Positions 44,593 through 52,864 of a stretch of 64,000 bases of DNA are shown here, piece by piece. The position numbers and the translations under genes are program-made. Position 1 is the stretch's first letter, and each line of letters opens with the position of its first letter. The stretch is from Chloroflexota bacterium (GTDB taxonomy: Bacteria > Chloroflexota > Limnocylindria > QHBO01). A model generated the notes under the pieces. That model did not search any database and was not told the DNA's origin. It saw only the letters and a program-made list of their open reading frames with translations. The DNA is taken from contig JBBDXT010000007.1 of assembly GCA_040902225.1 (NCBI GenBank), positions 382,346-446,345 of the forward strand, in the 5' to 3' direction.

Positions 44593-44891
44593 GTGGCGCG
44601 TCTGCGGGGGACCTGGAGCGCCTCTCCGCGACCATCGTCGGAAGGGTGCAGGGCGTTGGATTTCGCTGGTGGGTACGCTCGGCCGCGGACCGCATGGGCC
44701 TGACCGGCTGGGTCATGAACGGTGCCGACGAGCGATCGGTGGAGCTGGTTGCCGAGGGACCCGCGGCGTCGCTCGATCAGTTTGAACGGCTCTTGCGCGA
44801 GGGACCTCCGGGTGCGGCGGTCGATCGGGTGGAGGCCATTCGCTCCCCGGCGTCCGGCAGCTACGGCCGCTTTCAGATCACCCGGCCGTGA
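44589..44891 (+). CDS. acyP: Acylphosphatase
   Basis: This 100-residue enzyme hydrolyses acyl phosphates. The signature GRVQGVGFRWWVRSAADRMG carries the catalytic arginine, and LTGWVMNGADERSVELVAEG the catalytic asparagine. The start GTG overlaps the holB stop (GTGA), and the stop overlaps the next GTG in the same way, so three genes are translationally coupled. Confidence 0.94.
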   Translation: MSGASAGDLERLSATIVGRVQGVGFRWWVRSAADRMGLTGWVMNGADERSVELVAEGPAASLDQFERLLREGPPGAAVDRVEAIRSPASGSYGRFQITRP

Positions 44892-45235
44892 ACTGGCGCG
44901 CGCTTGGCTGCGGCACGCTGGCCATCGTGCTCTTCCTGGCGGTCGCGCTGTGGGGCATGTCGAAGGCATTCGACCGTCTCGAGGGCTGCCCGGCCAGGCT
45001 GCAATGGGGCGACCGTGTCTACCTGTCGAGCGGGTCTCCACGCCCAGAGCCGATCTTCGCCGAGGGTTCGCCGATAGAGCTCGGCTCAACCTTCATCGGG
45101 CTGACCACCCGCCGGGTGTGGGGTCCGCCGGGCAGCGCGCCATCGCAATCGGCAACGGACCGGCCGAGTCGCATCTTCCTCGACTGCGACGACGGCAGCG
45201 TCCTGCTCTTCGCCGCCGAGAGCGCCGCGCCCTAG
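44888..45235 (+). CDS. Membrane-anchored exported protein, function unknown
   Basis: This 115-residue protein has an N-terminal transmembrane helix (LAIVLFLAVALWGMSKAF) followed by an exported domain with two cysteines (EGCPARLQWG and LDCDDG). No family is recognised. GTGA overlap links it to acyP. It shares a 4-bp stop overlap with the convergent dGTPase gene. Confidence 0.6.
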   Translation: MNWRALGCGTLAIVLFLAVALWGMSKAFDRLEGCPARLQWGDRVYLSSGSPRPEPIFAEGSPIELGSTFIGLTTRRVWGPPGSAPSQSATDRPSRIFLDCDDGSVLLFAAESAAP

Positions 45236-46227
45236 TCGGACTGTCCCATCTGCTGGTGGGCGGCCAGCGCGTAGCGGTCGGTCATGCCGGCAACGTAGTC
45301 GGCGACCTGGGTGATGAGGGGAGCATCCGCCTCCCGATAGGTGGCCGGGATCTGATCGGGATGCGCCAGGTGGTGGTCGACCAGCGCGCGCAGGGTGTCG
45401 ATCGCGACCCGCTGCTCGCGGAGCAGGGACGGCGCGAGGTAGACCTGCTCGAACATGAACGCGCGCAGGTCGTGCATCACGGTCAGGGTCTCATCATCCA
45501 TCCGCACCTCCCCCACCCGCAGCGAATGCTCGAAAACCGCATCGATCATCTCGCCGACCCAGACTCGTCCCGGCTCTCCGAAGCGCGCCATGACGGCGGG
45601 CGGGAAGGAGTTGGCCGCCAGGACGCCCGCCCGGATGGCGTCGAGCGCATCGTGGGTGAGGTACGCGATGCGGTCCGCGTAGCGGACGCAGAGTGCCTCC
45701 TGCGTCGACGGCGGCGGGTCGATCTTCCAGGAATGGGCCCGGATTCCGTCCCGCACCTCCCAGGTCAGGTTGAGGTCCTCGAGCACCTCGTAGACCCGCA
45801 CGCTCTGTGCGGCGTGGTGCCAGCCGTCGGGTGGGAAGTACTGCGACAACGCCTCCTCGCCGGTGTGACCGAACGGGGTGTGACCGACGTCGTGGCCCAG
45901 TGCGATCGCCTCGGCCAGCGGCTCGTTGAGGGAGAGGCCGGCGGCCAGCGCGCGAGCGATCTGCGCCACCTGCAGGGTATGGGTCAGGCGGGTGACGAAG
46001 TGATCGCCCTCTGGGTTCAGGTAGACCTGCGTCTTGTGCTTCAGGCGCCGGAACGCCTTCGAGTAGATGATCCGGTCACGGTCGCGCTCGTACGCCGTGC
46101 GGAACCGATCGGGCTCTTCGGGGCGCACCCGGCCACGGCTCCGCGTGGATCGCGATGCCGGGGCGGAGAGGCGTTCTTCCTCCTCCTCCTCGCGCGCGTG
46201 CCGGTCACGCCGGATCAGGCCTGGCAT
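45232..46227 (-). CDS. dGTP triphosphohydrolase-like HD-domain protein
   Basis: This 331-residue protein belongs to the dGTPase-like family. It shows RTAYERDRDRIIYSKAFRRL, then HFVTRLTHTLQVAQIARALA, and the HD pair with GHDVGHTPFGHTGEE. It hydrolyses dNTPs to nucleosides and triphosphate or acts as a regulatory homologue. The N-terminus has a Glu run (EEEEEE). It starts about 30 bp downstream of the tRNA-Arg gene on the same strand. Confidence 0.92.
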   Translation of the reverse strand: MPGLIRRDRHAREEEEEERLSAPASRSTRSRGRVRPEEPDRFRTAYERDRDRIIYSKAFRRLKHKTQVYLNPEGDHFVTRLTHTLQVAQIARALAAGLSLNEPLAEAIALGHDVGHTPFGHTGEEALSQYFPPDGWHHAAQSVRVYEVLEDLNLTWEVRDGIRAHSWKIDPPPSTQEALCVRYADRIAYLTHDALDAIRAGVLAANSFPPAVMARFGEPGRVWVGEMIDAVFEHSLRVGEVRMDDETLTVMHDLRAFMFEQVYLAPSLLREQRVAIDTLRALVDHHLAHPDQIPATYREADAPLITQVADYVAGMTDRYALAAHQQMGQSD

Positions 46228-46257
46228 GAACCGATGATGACCGATGAGGGAGGGAAC

Positions 46258-46333
46258 TGGCGCGCCGGACAGGATTCGAACCTGCGACCTTCGGCTCCGG
46301 AGGCCGACGCTCTATCCACTGAGCTACCGGCGC
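46258..46333 (-). tRNA. tRNA-Arg (anticodon CCG)
   Basis: The minus strand folds as a complete cloverleaf: acceptor stem GCGCCGG/CCGGCGC, D-arm GCTC/GAGC, anticodon stem TCGGC/GCCGA with loop CTCCGGA (anticodon CCG, codon CGG), and a T-arm with GTTCGAATC. The CCA end is encoded. Confidence 0.95.
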
Positions 46334-46359
46334 GCGAGGGGAGGCGAGTCTACCGGAAA

Positions 46360-46504
46360 GGAGAAGGCCCCTCCGAAGAGGGGCCTTCCGTTGCTGCCGG
46401 ATTCGCTAACCGCAAGGGCATCTTTCACGAGCGGTTTCCCGCTCTACCCTTACCCAAACCTACCCATGGCCTTGCGATCAGTGGTGAATCGCTGTGCGAA
46501 CAGC
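46360..46504 (-). ncRNA. Candidate small structured RNA
   Basis: The gap between the cyclophilin gene and tRNA-Arg has no reading frame of note. On the minus strand a TTGACC-N18-TATCCT promoter (46540-46511) would start a transcript near 46504. The RNA contains GAGCGG-GAAA-CCGCTC (GNRA-capped hairpin) nested in AAGGG...CCCTT, and ends at the UUCG hairpin at 46364-46387. It does not match the common riboswitches, SRP RNA, tmRNA or 6S RNA that I can recognise. Confidence 0.35.
46364..46387 (-). terminator. Strong hairpin with UUCG tetraloop
   Basis: AAGGCCCCTC and GAGGGGCCTT form a perfect 10-bp stem. Read on the minus strand the loop is UUCG closed by C-G, an extra-stable tetraloop. It separates transcripts from the cyclophilin side from tRNA-Arg. 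Confidence 0.8.
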
Positions 46505-46599
46505 CCCGAAAGGATACGCCCCAGGTCGGGTATGGGTCAATGGTTGGGGGCTAAGAATCGTTTACATTCCATAGCGCTTTTGAGGCCGATTCGCCCCAT

Positions 46600-47277
46600 T
46601 CAGGGCCCGGCATCGACGGTGACGGACTCGATGATCACCGGCTCCAGCGGTACTCCCTCATTGGGACTGTTAACGGACACCACCCCGATCGCGTCGATGA
46701 CGTCGATCCCGTCCGTGACCTTGCCGATCACGCTGTAGTAGGGGCGCAGCTGGGCCACCAGGCTGGCGAGGTCGATGAAGAACTGGCTGCCGTTCGTATC
46801 GGTGCCGCCCGTGATCTCGCCCGTGACGGGGTCGTACTGCATGGCGTTCGCCATCGCTACGGTGTATCGGTCGTAGGGCTGGTTAGGGTCTGGAAGCTCG
46901 ACTTCGAACTGGTATCCAGGGCCGCCGCTGCCGAGCCCTTGGAACGGGCCGCGGTCAGTCCGTGTCTGTGGGTCGCCGGCCTGGGCGACGAAGCCGGCGA
47001 TGACCCGATGAAATGTGATGTCGGCATAGAAGCCACACCGCGCGAGCCCCACGAAGTTGGCGGTGGCAATCGGAGCCGAGCTTGCGTCAAGCTCGATCGT
47101 GAACGACCCGAGGTTGGTCTCGACCACCGCACGTCGGGCGTTGGCCAGCGTGGTGGCGGCCTCGGCAGCAGTCGGGGCCGAGGTTGGGCACGGAGTCGGG
47201 CTCGCCAGCGGCGAGCTGCACGCGACCACGGCGAGGGCAAGGATCGCACCTGGCCAGAGGTGCACGGCACCCATCAT
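46600..47277 (-). CDS. Cyclophilin-type peptidyl-prolyl isomerase, lipoprotein
   Basis: This 225-residue protein has a lipoprotein signal (LALAVVACSS) and a cyclophilin domain from about residue 50 (NFVGLARCGFYADITFHRVI, then QAGDP and TNGSQFFIDLA). It catalyses Xaa-Pro isomerisation outside the membrane. The second catalytic loop differs from CypA, with TxxNGSQFF kept. It overlaps the upstream hydrolase by 4 bp (ATGA). Confidence 0.9.
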   Translation of the reverse strand: MMGAVHLWPGAILALAVVACSSPLASPTPCPTSAPTAAEAATTLANARRAVVETNLGSFTIELDASSAPIATANFVGLARCGFYADITFHRVIAGFVAQAGDPQTRTDRGPFQGLGSGGPGYQFEVELPDPNQPYDRYTVAMANAMQYDPVTGEITGGTDTNGSQFFIDLASLVAQLRPYYSVIGKVTDGIDVIDAIGVVSVNSPNEGVPLEPVIIESVTVDAGP

Positions 47278-48311
47278 TTCGCGTGCAGCGAGCGATCCAG
47301 GAAGCCGAGCACCCAGCCGGCGTACTCGGACGAGCAGGTATCGATCGATCCGCCGTGCTCCGCCTTCGGGCAGGTCTTGAGCTCGACGCGAGCCCCTTCA
47401 CCGGGCGCTGCCCTCTTCAAGTCGGCCGCATCGGCCGGGCTGGCGGCACCGTCGTCGCCGGCTGCCACGATCAGCACCGGCCGGTCGCCGATCTGCTCGA
47501 TCGCCTGGATGGGATCGGCGACACTCAGGTCCTGGCCGGTCCGCAGCAGCCCGCCGAGCAGGATCGACCACGCCCCCGGCAGTGCCAGCGGGAGGCCCCT
47601 GCTCTCGAGCCGTGCCTGCAGCGCATCGACCAGCGTCGCGTGCGTGGAGTCGAGGATCACGGCCGCCACGCGCTCGTCGATGGCGGCCTCGTCGATGGCG
47701 GCTGCGCCGCCCATCGAGACTCCCAGGACGGCGATCGACTGCGGGGACTTGGCTCGCTCCAGCCAGTCGACGATCGCGCGGAGATCGAGAACCTCGTACA
47801 CGCCCATGGTGGTGAGGTCACCGGCGCTCTGCCCGTGATTGCGGAAGTCGAACATCACGAGGTTGTAGTCCGCATGCAGCGGCTCCGCCCAGCTGAGCAT
47901 CTCGTTCTTGGACTTGCCATTGGCGTGAGCGAGCACGACCGTCGCGGCGGCAGCACCCTGGTTGCCGGCGGGGATGTACCAGCCGGCGAGCCGTGTCCCG
48001 TCGCTGGCCGTCAGATCGGCCCCTGCCCCTTCCCCGGGTTGCGGGCAGTCCGTACGGTCCGCGAATGCGTCGAGCTCCTGATCGGAGGCGAGGTCGTAGT
48101 TGATCGCCTCGTATGCCCAGCCGAACGCCGATGCAGGGGTGCGGCAGTCGCCAGCGCGCGCGTGCGCGGCGAACGCCTGCGAGCCGTCGTAGCCGATGTA
48201 GGCCAGGTATCCCACCAGCACCACGAGGGAAATTGCCATCACGAAGGAGACCCACCGCCAGATGGTGGTGCGGCGCGCCAGGCGAGGGTCTTGCGGCGGC
48301 TCGTACGGCAC
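47274..48311 (-). CDS. Membrane-anchored alpha/beta hydrolase
   Basis: This 345-residue protein has one N-terminal helix (WVSFVMAISLVVLVGYLAYI) and an exported hydrolase domain: VVLAHANGKSKNEM (oxyanion HANG), nucleophile elbow LGVSMGGAAAI, then AAGDDGAASPADA (acid) and KAEHGGSID (histidine). It is an esterase or peptidase of the BAAT/DLH type; the substrate is unknown. The GTG at 48311 follows a TATACT box by seven bases. It is coupled to the cyclophilin gene. Confidence 0.82.
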   Translation of the reverse strand: MPYEPPQDPRLARRTTIWRWVSFVMAISLVVLVGYLAYIGYDGSQAFAAHARAGDCRTPASAFGWAYEAINYDLASDQELDAFADRTDCPQPGEGAGADLTASDGTRLAGWYIPAGNQGAAAATVVLAHANGKSKNEMLSWAEPLHADYNLVMFDFRNHGQSAGDLTTMGVYEVLDLRAIVDWLERAKSPQSIAVLGVSMGGAAAIDEAAIDERVAAVILDSTHATLVDALQARLESRGLPLALPGAWSILLGGLLRTGQDLSVADPIQAIEQIGDRPVLIVAAGDDGAASPADAADLKRAAPGEGARVELKTCPKAEHGGSIDTCSSEYAGWVLGFLDRSLHAK

Positions 48312-48365
48312 TCGGCCGAGTATACGGTGGTGCCCCACGGACGCCTCCCCTACAATCCGGGACCC

Positions 48366-48857
48366 GTGGTTAGTCCGAAGGTCACCAGGCCCGCCACCAG
48401 GACCGCAGTGCCGAGGCACCGCGGCCACGCTCTGGCGCCCGAGCATCTTGGCGAGCGCGGAGCGGCCGCGGCCCTGGCCACAGCGATCGGTGGCATGGCG
48501 ATCTTCATCGCCGCCGTGGCCATGACGGTCGGCGGTTTGACCCTCCCCAGCCGGTGGGCCGGCGCCGATCCGCCGCCAAACGTCGGCCAGCTCGGGTTGG
48601 GCCAGGTGGTGGGTGGCATCGGCCTGCTCGTCCTCGGCGTCCTCATGGTTGGCAGCTCGCTCGCTCTCCTGAGCGGGCTCCCGCGCAGCAGGCCATTCGC
48701 AGTCAGCACCTCGGCGATCAGCGCGGTGCTGGCTCTCGCCGGCTTCGTGCTCCTGATGGCCCCCACCCGTCGCGATCTGGTGCTCCTCGCCGCCCTGGGC
48801 GTGGCCGTCGTTACCTTCGGGGGCGCGGCCCTCATCCTGGCGCGGCTGCGGCGCTAG
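48366..48857 (+). CDS. Four-helix membrane protein, function unknown
   Basis: This 163-residue protein has a basic N-terminus of about 40 residues and four hydrophobic segments (IGGMAIFIAAVAMTVGGL; VVGGIGLLVLGVLMVGSSLA; VLALAGFVLLMAP; LAALGVAVVTFGGAALIL). A TACAAT -10 box precedes the GTG by nine bases. It diverges from the hydrolase gene. The next gene encodes a similar protein. Confidence 0.6.
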   Translation: MVSPKVTRPATRTAVPRHRGHALAPEHLGERGAAAALATAIGGMAIFIAAVAMTVGGLTLPSRWAGADPPPNVGQLGLGQVVGGIGLLVLGVLMVGSSLALLSGLPRSRPFAVSTSAISAVLALAGFVLLMAPTRRDLVLLAALGVAVVTFGGAALILARLRR

Positions 48858-48874
48858 CTCCTCGGTCGGCGCGA

Positions 48875-49324
48875 ATGGGGCGCCCATCCGGGCTTGTCGC
48901 GGCGATCCTCGTGGCGGCCGGAGTCGTGCTGGTCCTTGGGGGCGCCGCGGCGGTCGCCGTCGGCCTCTTCAACCCTGGCCTGATCAGCTCGCAGCTGCCA
49001 CCTGAAGCGGCGGTCGATGCGCCGGCCGTCGGTGGTGCCGCCGTCGCCCTGGGCATTGCCACCGCCCTGCTCGGAGTCGTGCACATCGGGACCGCGCTGG
49101 CGCTGCGGGTTGGGATCGGAATTGCCGCCACCACCGCGGTGGTGCTGTCCGCGACGATGGCCATCCTCTCCCTCGTATTCGCGGTCGCGGCAGTGGTGAG
49201 CATCGCGTCCGGCGCCGCGCCCGCGATCTACATGGTGCCCGCCTCGGTTGGTCTCGGTGCCGGGGTGATCGGCTACTCGGTCGTCACAGTCGTCATCATC
49301 GGCGCCCGAGGGAAGCCGATCTGA
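48875..49324 (+). CDS. Four-helix membrane protein, function unknown
   Basis: This 149-residue protein has four hydrophobic Ala/Val/Gly-rich segments (AAILVAAGVVLVLGGAAAVAV; VALGIATALLGVVHIG; ATMAILSLVFAVAAVVSI; IGYSVVTVVIIGA). It starts 17 bp after its neighbour and is probably co-transcribed. No family is recognised. Confidence 0.6.
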   Translation: MGRPSGLVAAILVAAGVVLVLGGAAAVAVGLFNPGLISSQLPPEAAVDAPAVGGAAVALGIATALLGVVHIGTALALRVGIGIAATTAVVLSATMAILSLVFAVAAVVSIASGAAPAIYMVPASVGLGAGVIGYSVVTVVIIGARGKPI

Positions 49325-49340
49325 GGTCGGAAAGCGCCCC

Positions 49341-49349
49341 TGCTATACT
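49341..49349 (+). promoter_or_regulatory. Extended -10 promoter of tRNA-Asp
   Basis: TGCTATACT (TGN plus TATACT) lies 20 bp upstream of the tRNA. No strong -35 box is seen. Confidence 0.6.
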
Positions 49350-49368
49350 CCGCCACCGTCGCTCCCGC

Positions 49369-49445
49369 GGGCCCGTGGTGTAGCGGCCCAACATGCCAGC
49401 CTGTCACGCTGGAGATCGCCGGTTCGAATCCGGTCGGGCCCGCCA
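49369..49445 (+). tRNA. tRNA-Asp (anticodon GTC)
   Basis: Acceptor stem GGGCCCG/CGGGCCC, anticodon stem CCAGC/GCTGG with loop CTGTCAC (anticodon GTC), T-arm GCCGG-TTCGAAT-CCGGT, discriminator G and encoded CCA are all present. Confidence 0.96.
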
Positions 49446-49470
49446 CCAACCTCGGGAGGCGAGTTCCTGA

Positions 49471-50160
49471 CTACGCCGGGCCGGGGCTCGCGATGGCGAC
49501 GCAGCACTGCTCTGGGAGAGGGTCTGTCCGAGCCGCGGTCCATCGAGCGCCAAGCCCGCTGATCAGTCCCTCGATTAGGGCCAGGTTCATGCCGCACACC
49601 AGCGGGCGATGTTTGTCGACGAGTGTCTGAAACGGGCAATTCTCAAGCCGGATCTCGCCAGATCGCACGTGGGGTTGATAATCGCGCTCGGCCAGCGTTG
49701 CCAGCAGGAGGTCGCGCAATCGCTTCTTGGGCTTTCCTGCCTGACGAGCTGCTGAGCCGATGGCTTCGCCCATTTCGTGGGCCGCGTCGTTGAGCGCAAC
49801 CGGCGGCAGTTGAGTCTCCGTTTGCTCGATCGCCCTGGCGAAGAGCTCGGCCGCGACGTCGTATCGGCGTCCTGGGAGCGACACGGAGACACGGCGCCCC
49901 GCAGGCCGATACAGCTTGGATGTGCGTCCGGCGCCGGGTCCGGTGCGGCCCGACACACGTCGGTACTCGACTGCCAGCAGGTCGGCCGCAGCGAGCCGAT
50001 CCAAGTGGAACGCCGCCAGCGCGCGCGTTAACCCAAGCGCGGCAGCAGCCTCGTGCCGGCTGACAGCGCGGCCGGCGCTCACCACCCATTCGTACAGTGC
50101 GCCGCGGACCGGCTCGGCGAGGAGGGACACGGCCTCGACATCGGCCCGGGCGTTCGGCAT
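49471..50160 (-). CDS. SufR-like helix-turn-helix regulator with C-terminal cysteines
   Basis: This 229-residue regulator has a winged helix at 10-75 (AVSRHEAAAALGLTRALAAF). The C-terminal domain carries LENCPFQTLVDKHRPLVCGM and EQCCVAI, a cysteine pattern like the Fe-S ligands of SufR/ArsR-type sensors. It probably senses iron-sulfur status, NO or oxygen. A TAGAAT -10 box ten bases upstream of the ATG at 50160 favours this start over one at 50172, which lies inside the box. It is divergent from the truncated haemoglobin gene. Confidence 0.78.
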   Translation of the reverse strand: MPNARADVEAVSLLAEPVRGALYEWVVSAGRAVSRHEAAAALGLTRALAAFHLDRLAAADLLAVEYRRVSGRTGPGAGRTSKLYRPAGRRVSVSLPGRRYDVAAELFARAIEQTETQLPPVALNDAAHEMGEAIGSAARQAGKPKKRLRDLLLATLAERDYQPHVRSGEIRLENCPFQTLVDKHRPLVCGMNLALIEGLISGLGARWTAARTDPLPEQCCVAIASPGPA

Positions 50161-50200
50161 CGTGCGCGGCATTCTAAAGCAAGCACACGCTCGCCAAGCA

Positions 50201-50229
50201 TTGACGCCGCGCAATCGGCGCCGTATTAC
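50201..50229 (+). promoter_or_regulatory. Promoter of the truncated haemoglobin gene
   Basis: TTGACG (50201-50206) and TATTAC (50224-50229) are 17 bp apart, about 38 bp upstream of the ATG. The spacer includes GGCGCC. The divergent regulator could bind here. Confidence 0.65.
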
Positions 50230-50266
50230 TAACGTGCGCTACTGCTAGAAGCGCGTGGAGTGAAGC

Positions 50267-50719
50267 ATGAGGTACGGAATGATGGCCGAGGAAAGCCTGT
50301 ACGAGCGGCTGGGTGGCGTGTTCGCCATCGCGGCGGTGGTGGACCACTTCAGCGATGCGGTCGTGCAGAACCCGATTGTGGGCCAGCAATCGGAAAATCC
50401 CGAGCTCCGTGAATGGCACACGAATAACCTGGGTCGGCTGCCGGGCCTGAAATTCATGCGCACCCTCTGGGTCTGTGACGTTGCCGGTGGACCACAGAAA
50501 TTCGACGCCACGCGACCGGGGAGCACCCAGCTCGGCCTGGAGGAAGCGCACCGGAACCTTCGCATCTCGCCCGACGAGTTCGACGAGGTTGCCGCGGAGC
50601 TGGGACGCACGCTGGACTTCGTTGGGGTGCCGGAGCAAGAGAAGGGCGAAGTGCTGGCTGCGTTCGCGGCCCACAAGGCAGAGGTTACGGAGGGCTACCT
50701 GGCCGCAGCTGGGGCCTAG
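50267..50719 (+). CDS. Truncated haemoglobin (2-on-2 globin)
   Basis: This 150-residue globin begins SLYERLGGVFAIAAVVDHF, the classic trHb N-terminus, and has EEAHRNLRISPDEF in which H95 fits the proximal haem ligand. Such globins detoxify NO or deliver oxygen. The ATG follows GGAG by seven bases. It ends in a 4-bp stop overlap with the LOG gene. The divergent SufR-like gene probably regulates it. Confidence 0.88.
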   Translation: MRYGMMAEESLYERLGGVFAIAAVVDHFSDAVVQNPIVGQQSENPELREWHTNNLGRLPGLKFMRTLWVCDVAGGPQKFDATRPGSTQLGLEEAHRNLRISPDEFDEVAAELGRTLDFVGVPEQEKGEVLAAFAAHKAEVTEGYLAAAGA

Positions 50720-51504
50720 GGATTCCCGCGCCCAGACCCCGCCATCTCCTCTCCGAGATCGGCAAGGTGCATCTCGTGGTGCGCCAGGATGACCTGCACC
50801 GCCTCGTCGACGTCGTCGGTGATGGTGAAGAGGGTGAGGTCCTCCGGGCTGATCTTGCCCTGGTCGAGCGGAGTGGCCTTCAGCCAGTCGAACAGCCCGC
50901 TCCAGTAGGTGGTCCCGAACAGGACCACCGGGAAGTGCTTCACCTTACCGGTCTGGATCAGGGTCAGCGCCTCGAAGAGCTCATCAAGGGTTCCAAAGCC
51001 GCCGGGGAAGATGCAGAACGCTTCCGCGTACTTCACGAACATCGTCTTGCGCACGAAGAAGTAGCGGAACTCCATCCCCAGCGTTACGAACTCGTTCAGC
51101 CCCTGCTCGAACGGCAGCTCGATATTGCAGCCGACCGATACGCCGCCCGTGTCACGGGCGCCGCGGTTCGCAGCCTCCATGATTCCCGGGCCACCGCCGG
51201 TGATGATCGCGTAGCCGTGCTTGGCCAGCTTCCTGGCGAGTGAGCGCGCCGTGCGATAGGAGGGGTCGCCGCGACCGATGCGTGCCGAGCCGAAGACGCT
51301 CACCGCCCGCCCGACGCCGGCGAGAGCATCGAAGCCCTCGACGAACTCACCCATGATGCGAAGTGCGCGCCAGGTGTCGGTCTTCAGGAACGAGGCGTCG
51401 GCGCCTTCCTGCTGGAGGAGCTGCTGGTCCTCGGTGGGCCGCTTCTCGGCGCCGCGCATGACCACTGCCCCGCTGCGATGCGCCTGGTTGCGCTTTGTTG
51501 CCAT
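50716..51504 (-). CDS. LOG-family nucleotide 5'-monophosphate nucleosidase
   Basis: This 262-residue protein has the LOG motifs GGGPGIMEAANRG and PGGFGTLDELFEAL (PGGxGTxxE). These enzymes release adenine from cytokinin or adenosine monophosphate. An N-terminal tail of about 65 residues precedes the Rossmann fold. I chose the ATG at 51504 because AGGAG lies six bases upstream. Confidence 0.88.
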   Translation of the reverse strand: MATKRNQAHRSGAVVMRGAEKRPTEDQQLLQQEGADASFLKTDTWRALRIMGEFVEGFDALAGVGRAVSVFGSARIGRGDPSYRTARSLARKLAKHGYAIITGGGPGIMEAANRGARDTGGVSVGCNIELPFEQGLNEFVTLGMEFRYFFVRKTMFVKYAEAFCIFPGGFGTLDELFEALTLIQTGKVKHFPVVLFGTTYWSGLFDWLKATPLDQGKISPEDLTLFTITDDVDEAVQVILAHHEMHLADLGEEMAGSGRGNP

Positions 51505-51660
51505 GACCATCTCCTGCTCGACAGGTCCAAAGTCGGATGGTAGGGTGAGCCGTCGTTCCATGCGGGTCGCGACCGTGCCCATCGCGGCAAGTGCGACAGC
51601 CGTTCGGTGGCTTTCGCCTCGGCGGGACCCGAGATCCAACCCGCTAGCGCGAGGATTCTA

Positions 51661-52317
51661 TTGCCGGACATCTTGGCCCGTGTCGCACTGCGAACCATCG
51701 TCTTTGCGGTGGTCATCGGCCTCATGGCTCCGTTGAGCGCCCGATCCGCGGCGCCTGCTACGGCGGATTCGTTGCGACTGCTCGCCGCCGCCGATCAGCC
51801 CTCCAGCCTGGCCGACCGCTCCACGCTCGGGACCCGCAACAGCTCCGCTTCGCTCTCACTCGCAACGGTGACGGAGCCGATCGGCACCGAGGATCTCGGC
51901 CTCAACGCAGCGCTGGCCACGCCGCCGAGCGCGCCGATGGAGGCGACCCTCTTCTCCCGCCCCGCCAAGAGCGTGGCGCCGAAGACCGTGGCGCCGAAGA
52001 CCGTTGCGGCCCCAGCCAGCGGCGACACGATCTCCGGCACGGCGACCTGGTACTGCTGCTCCCTCGGCTGGCGCGGCCAGGCCGTGGTGGCCCTGCCCGG
52101 GGCCCTTGGCGGTCATTACGACGCCCCGCCTGCGGCCCGATTCGTGACCGTCTGCGCCGACCGCTGCGCGGTGCTTCCCGTGGCGGACTACTGCGGTTGC
52201 CTGTGGGGCACCGCCAGCCAGAAGGTCGCTGACCTCTCGCCGGAGGCGTGGGCCGCGATCAGCGACAGCAGCCTCTCGCTTGGAGTGATCACCGTCACGG
52301 TCCACCTCGGCGGCTGA
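51661..52317 (+). CDS. Exported RlpA-like double-psi beta-barrel protein
   Basis: This 218-residue protein has an N-terminal hydrophobic signal (LRTIVFAVVIGLMAPLSARS). A low-complexity linker follows with VAPKT repeats, then a C-terminal RlpA/expansin-like barrel (ISGTATWYCCSLGWRGQ, then TVCADRCAVLPVADYCGC and DLSPEAWAAI). The catalytic Asp of RlpA lies in the ADYC region. Six cysteines suggest disulfides. It may bind or cut peptidoglycan. The TTG start follows GAGG. Confidence 0.72.
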   Translation: MPDILARVALRTIVFAVVIGLMAPLSARSAAPATADSLRLLAAADQPSSLADRSTLGTRNSSASLSLATVTEPIGTEDLGLNAALATPPSAPMEATLFSRPAKSVAPKTVAPKTVAAPASGDTISGTATWYCCSLGWRGQAVVALPGALGGHYDAPPAARFVTVCADRCAVLPVADYCGCLWGTASQKVADLSPEAWAAISDSSLSLGVITVTVHLGG

Positions 52318-52360
52318 GGTCCTTCTTCTCGCGGCCACGCGCCGCTGGTAGCATCCCGCG

Positions 52361-52804
52361 GTGCTGCGACCCCTTCGCATCGGGCACGTCGTACTCAAGG
52401 TGCGCGACCTGGACCGATCCCTGGCCTTCTACCGGGACCTGCTCGGCTTCAAGGTGGTCAGCGAGCTCAGCAACGTGATGATCTTCCTCGCGGCCGATGG
52501 GCAGAACCATCACGACCTCGCCCTGCTGCGCGTGGGCCAGCAGGCGGCCTCGCCGGTGCCCACTGCAGTCGGCCTCTATCACGTCGCGATCCAGCTCGCC
52601 GACTGGGAGGCAGTGCGCAGTGCCCATGCGGTGCTCACCGAACGCGGTCTGCTGCGAGGAGCCGTGGACCACGGGGTGAGCCGATCCCTGTACACGGCTG
52701 ACCCGGACGGCAACGAGATCGAGCTGTACTGCGATGCCCCGCGGTCGGAGTGGGAGGGGCGCATCGACGAGGTGATGACGGTCAAGCCGCTCGTCATCGA
52801 CTGA
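52361..52804 (+). CDS. VOC-superfamily (glyoxalase/dioxygenase-like) protein
   Basis: This 147-residue protein has paired beta-alpha-beta-beta-beta modules: HVVLKVRDLDRSLAFYRDLL and YHVAIQLADWEAVRSAH, with DPDGNEIELY at the end. Metal ligands His8-type, His and Glu are visible. It resembles catechol-2,3-dioxygenase-like single-domain proteins and a second copy at 56608. The GTG follows TAGCAT by six bases (leaderless). Confidence 0.82.
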   Translation: MLRPLRIGHVVLKVRDLDRSLAFYRDLLGFKVVSELSNVMIFLAADGQNHHDLALLRVGQQAASPVPTAVGLYHVAIQLADWEAVRSAHAVLTERGLLRGAVDHGVSRSLYTADPDGNEIELYCDAPRSEWEGRIDEVMTVKPLVID

Positions 52805-52864
52805 CGGGTCGTTGGCCCAATACGCGGCTGTGTGCGCTGGGTGCACATGCAGACCGGTGGCGCC

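Noticed and set aside
46258-46333. tRNA-Arg as a phage or island integration site
   Set aside because: No integrase, no duplicated tRNA 3' end and no foreign gene content flank it.
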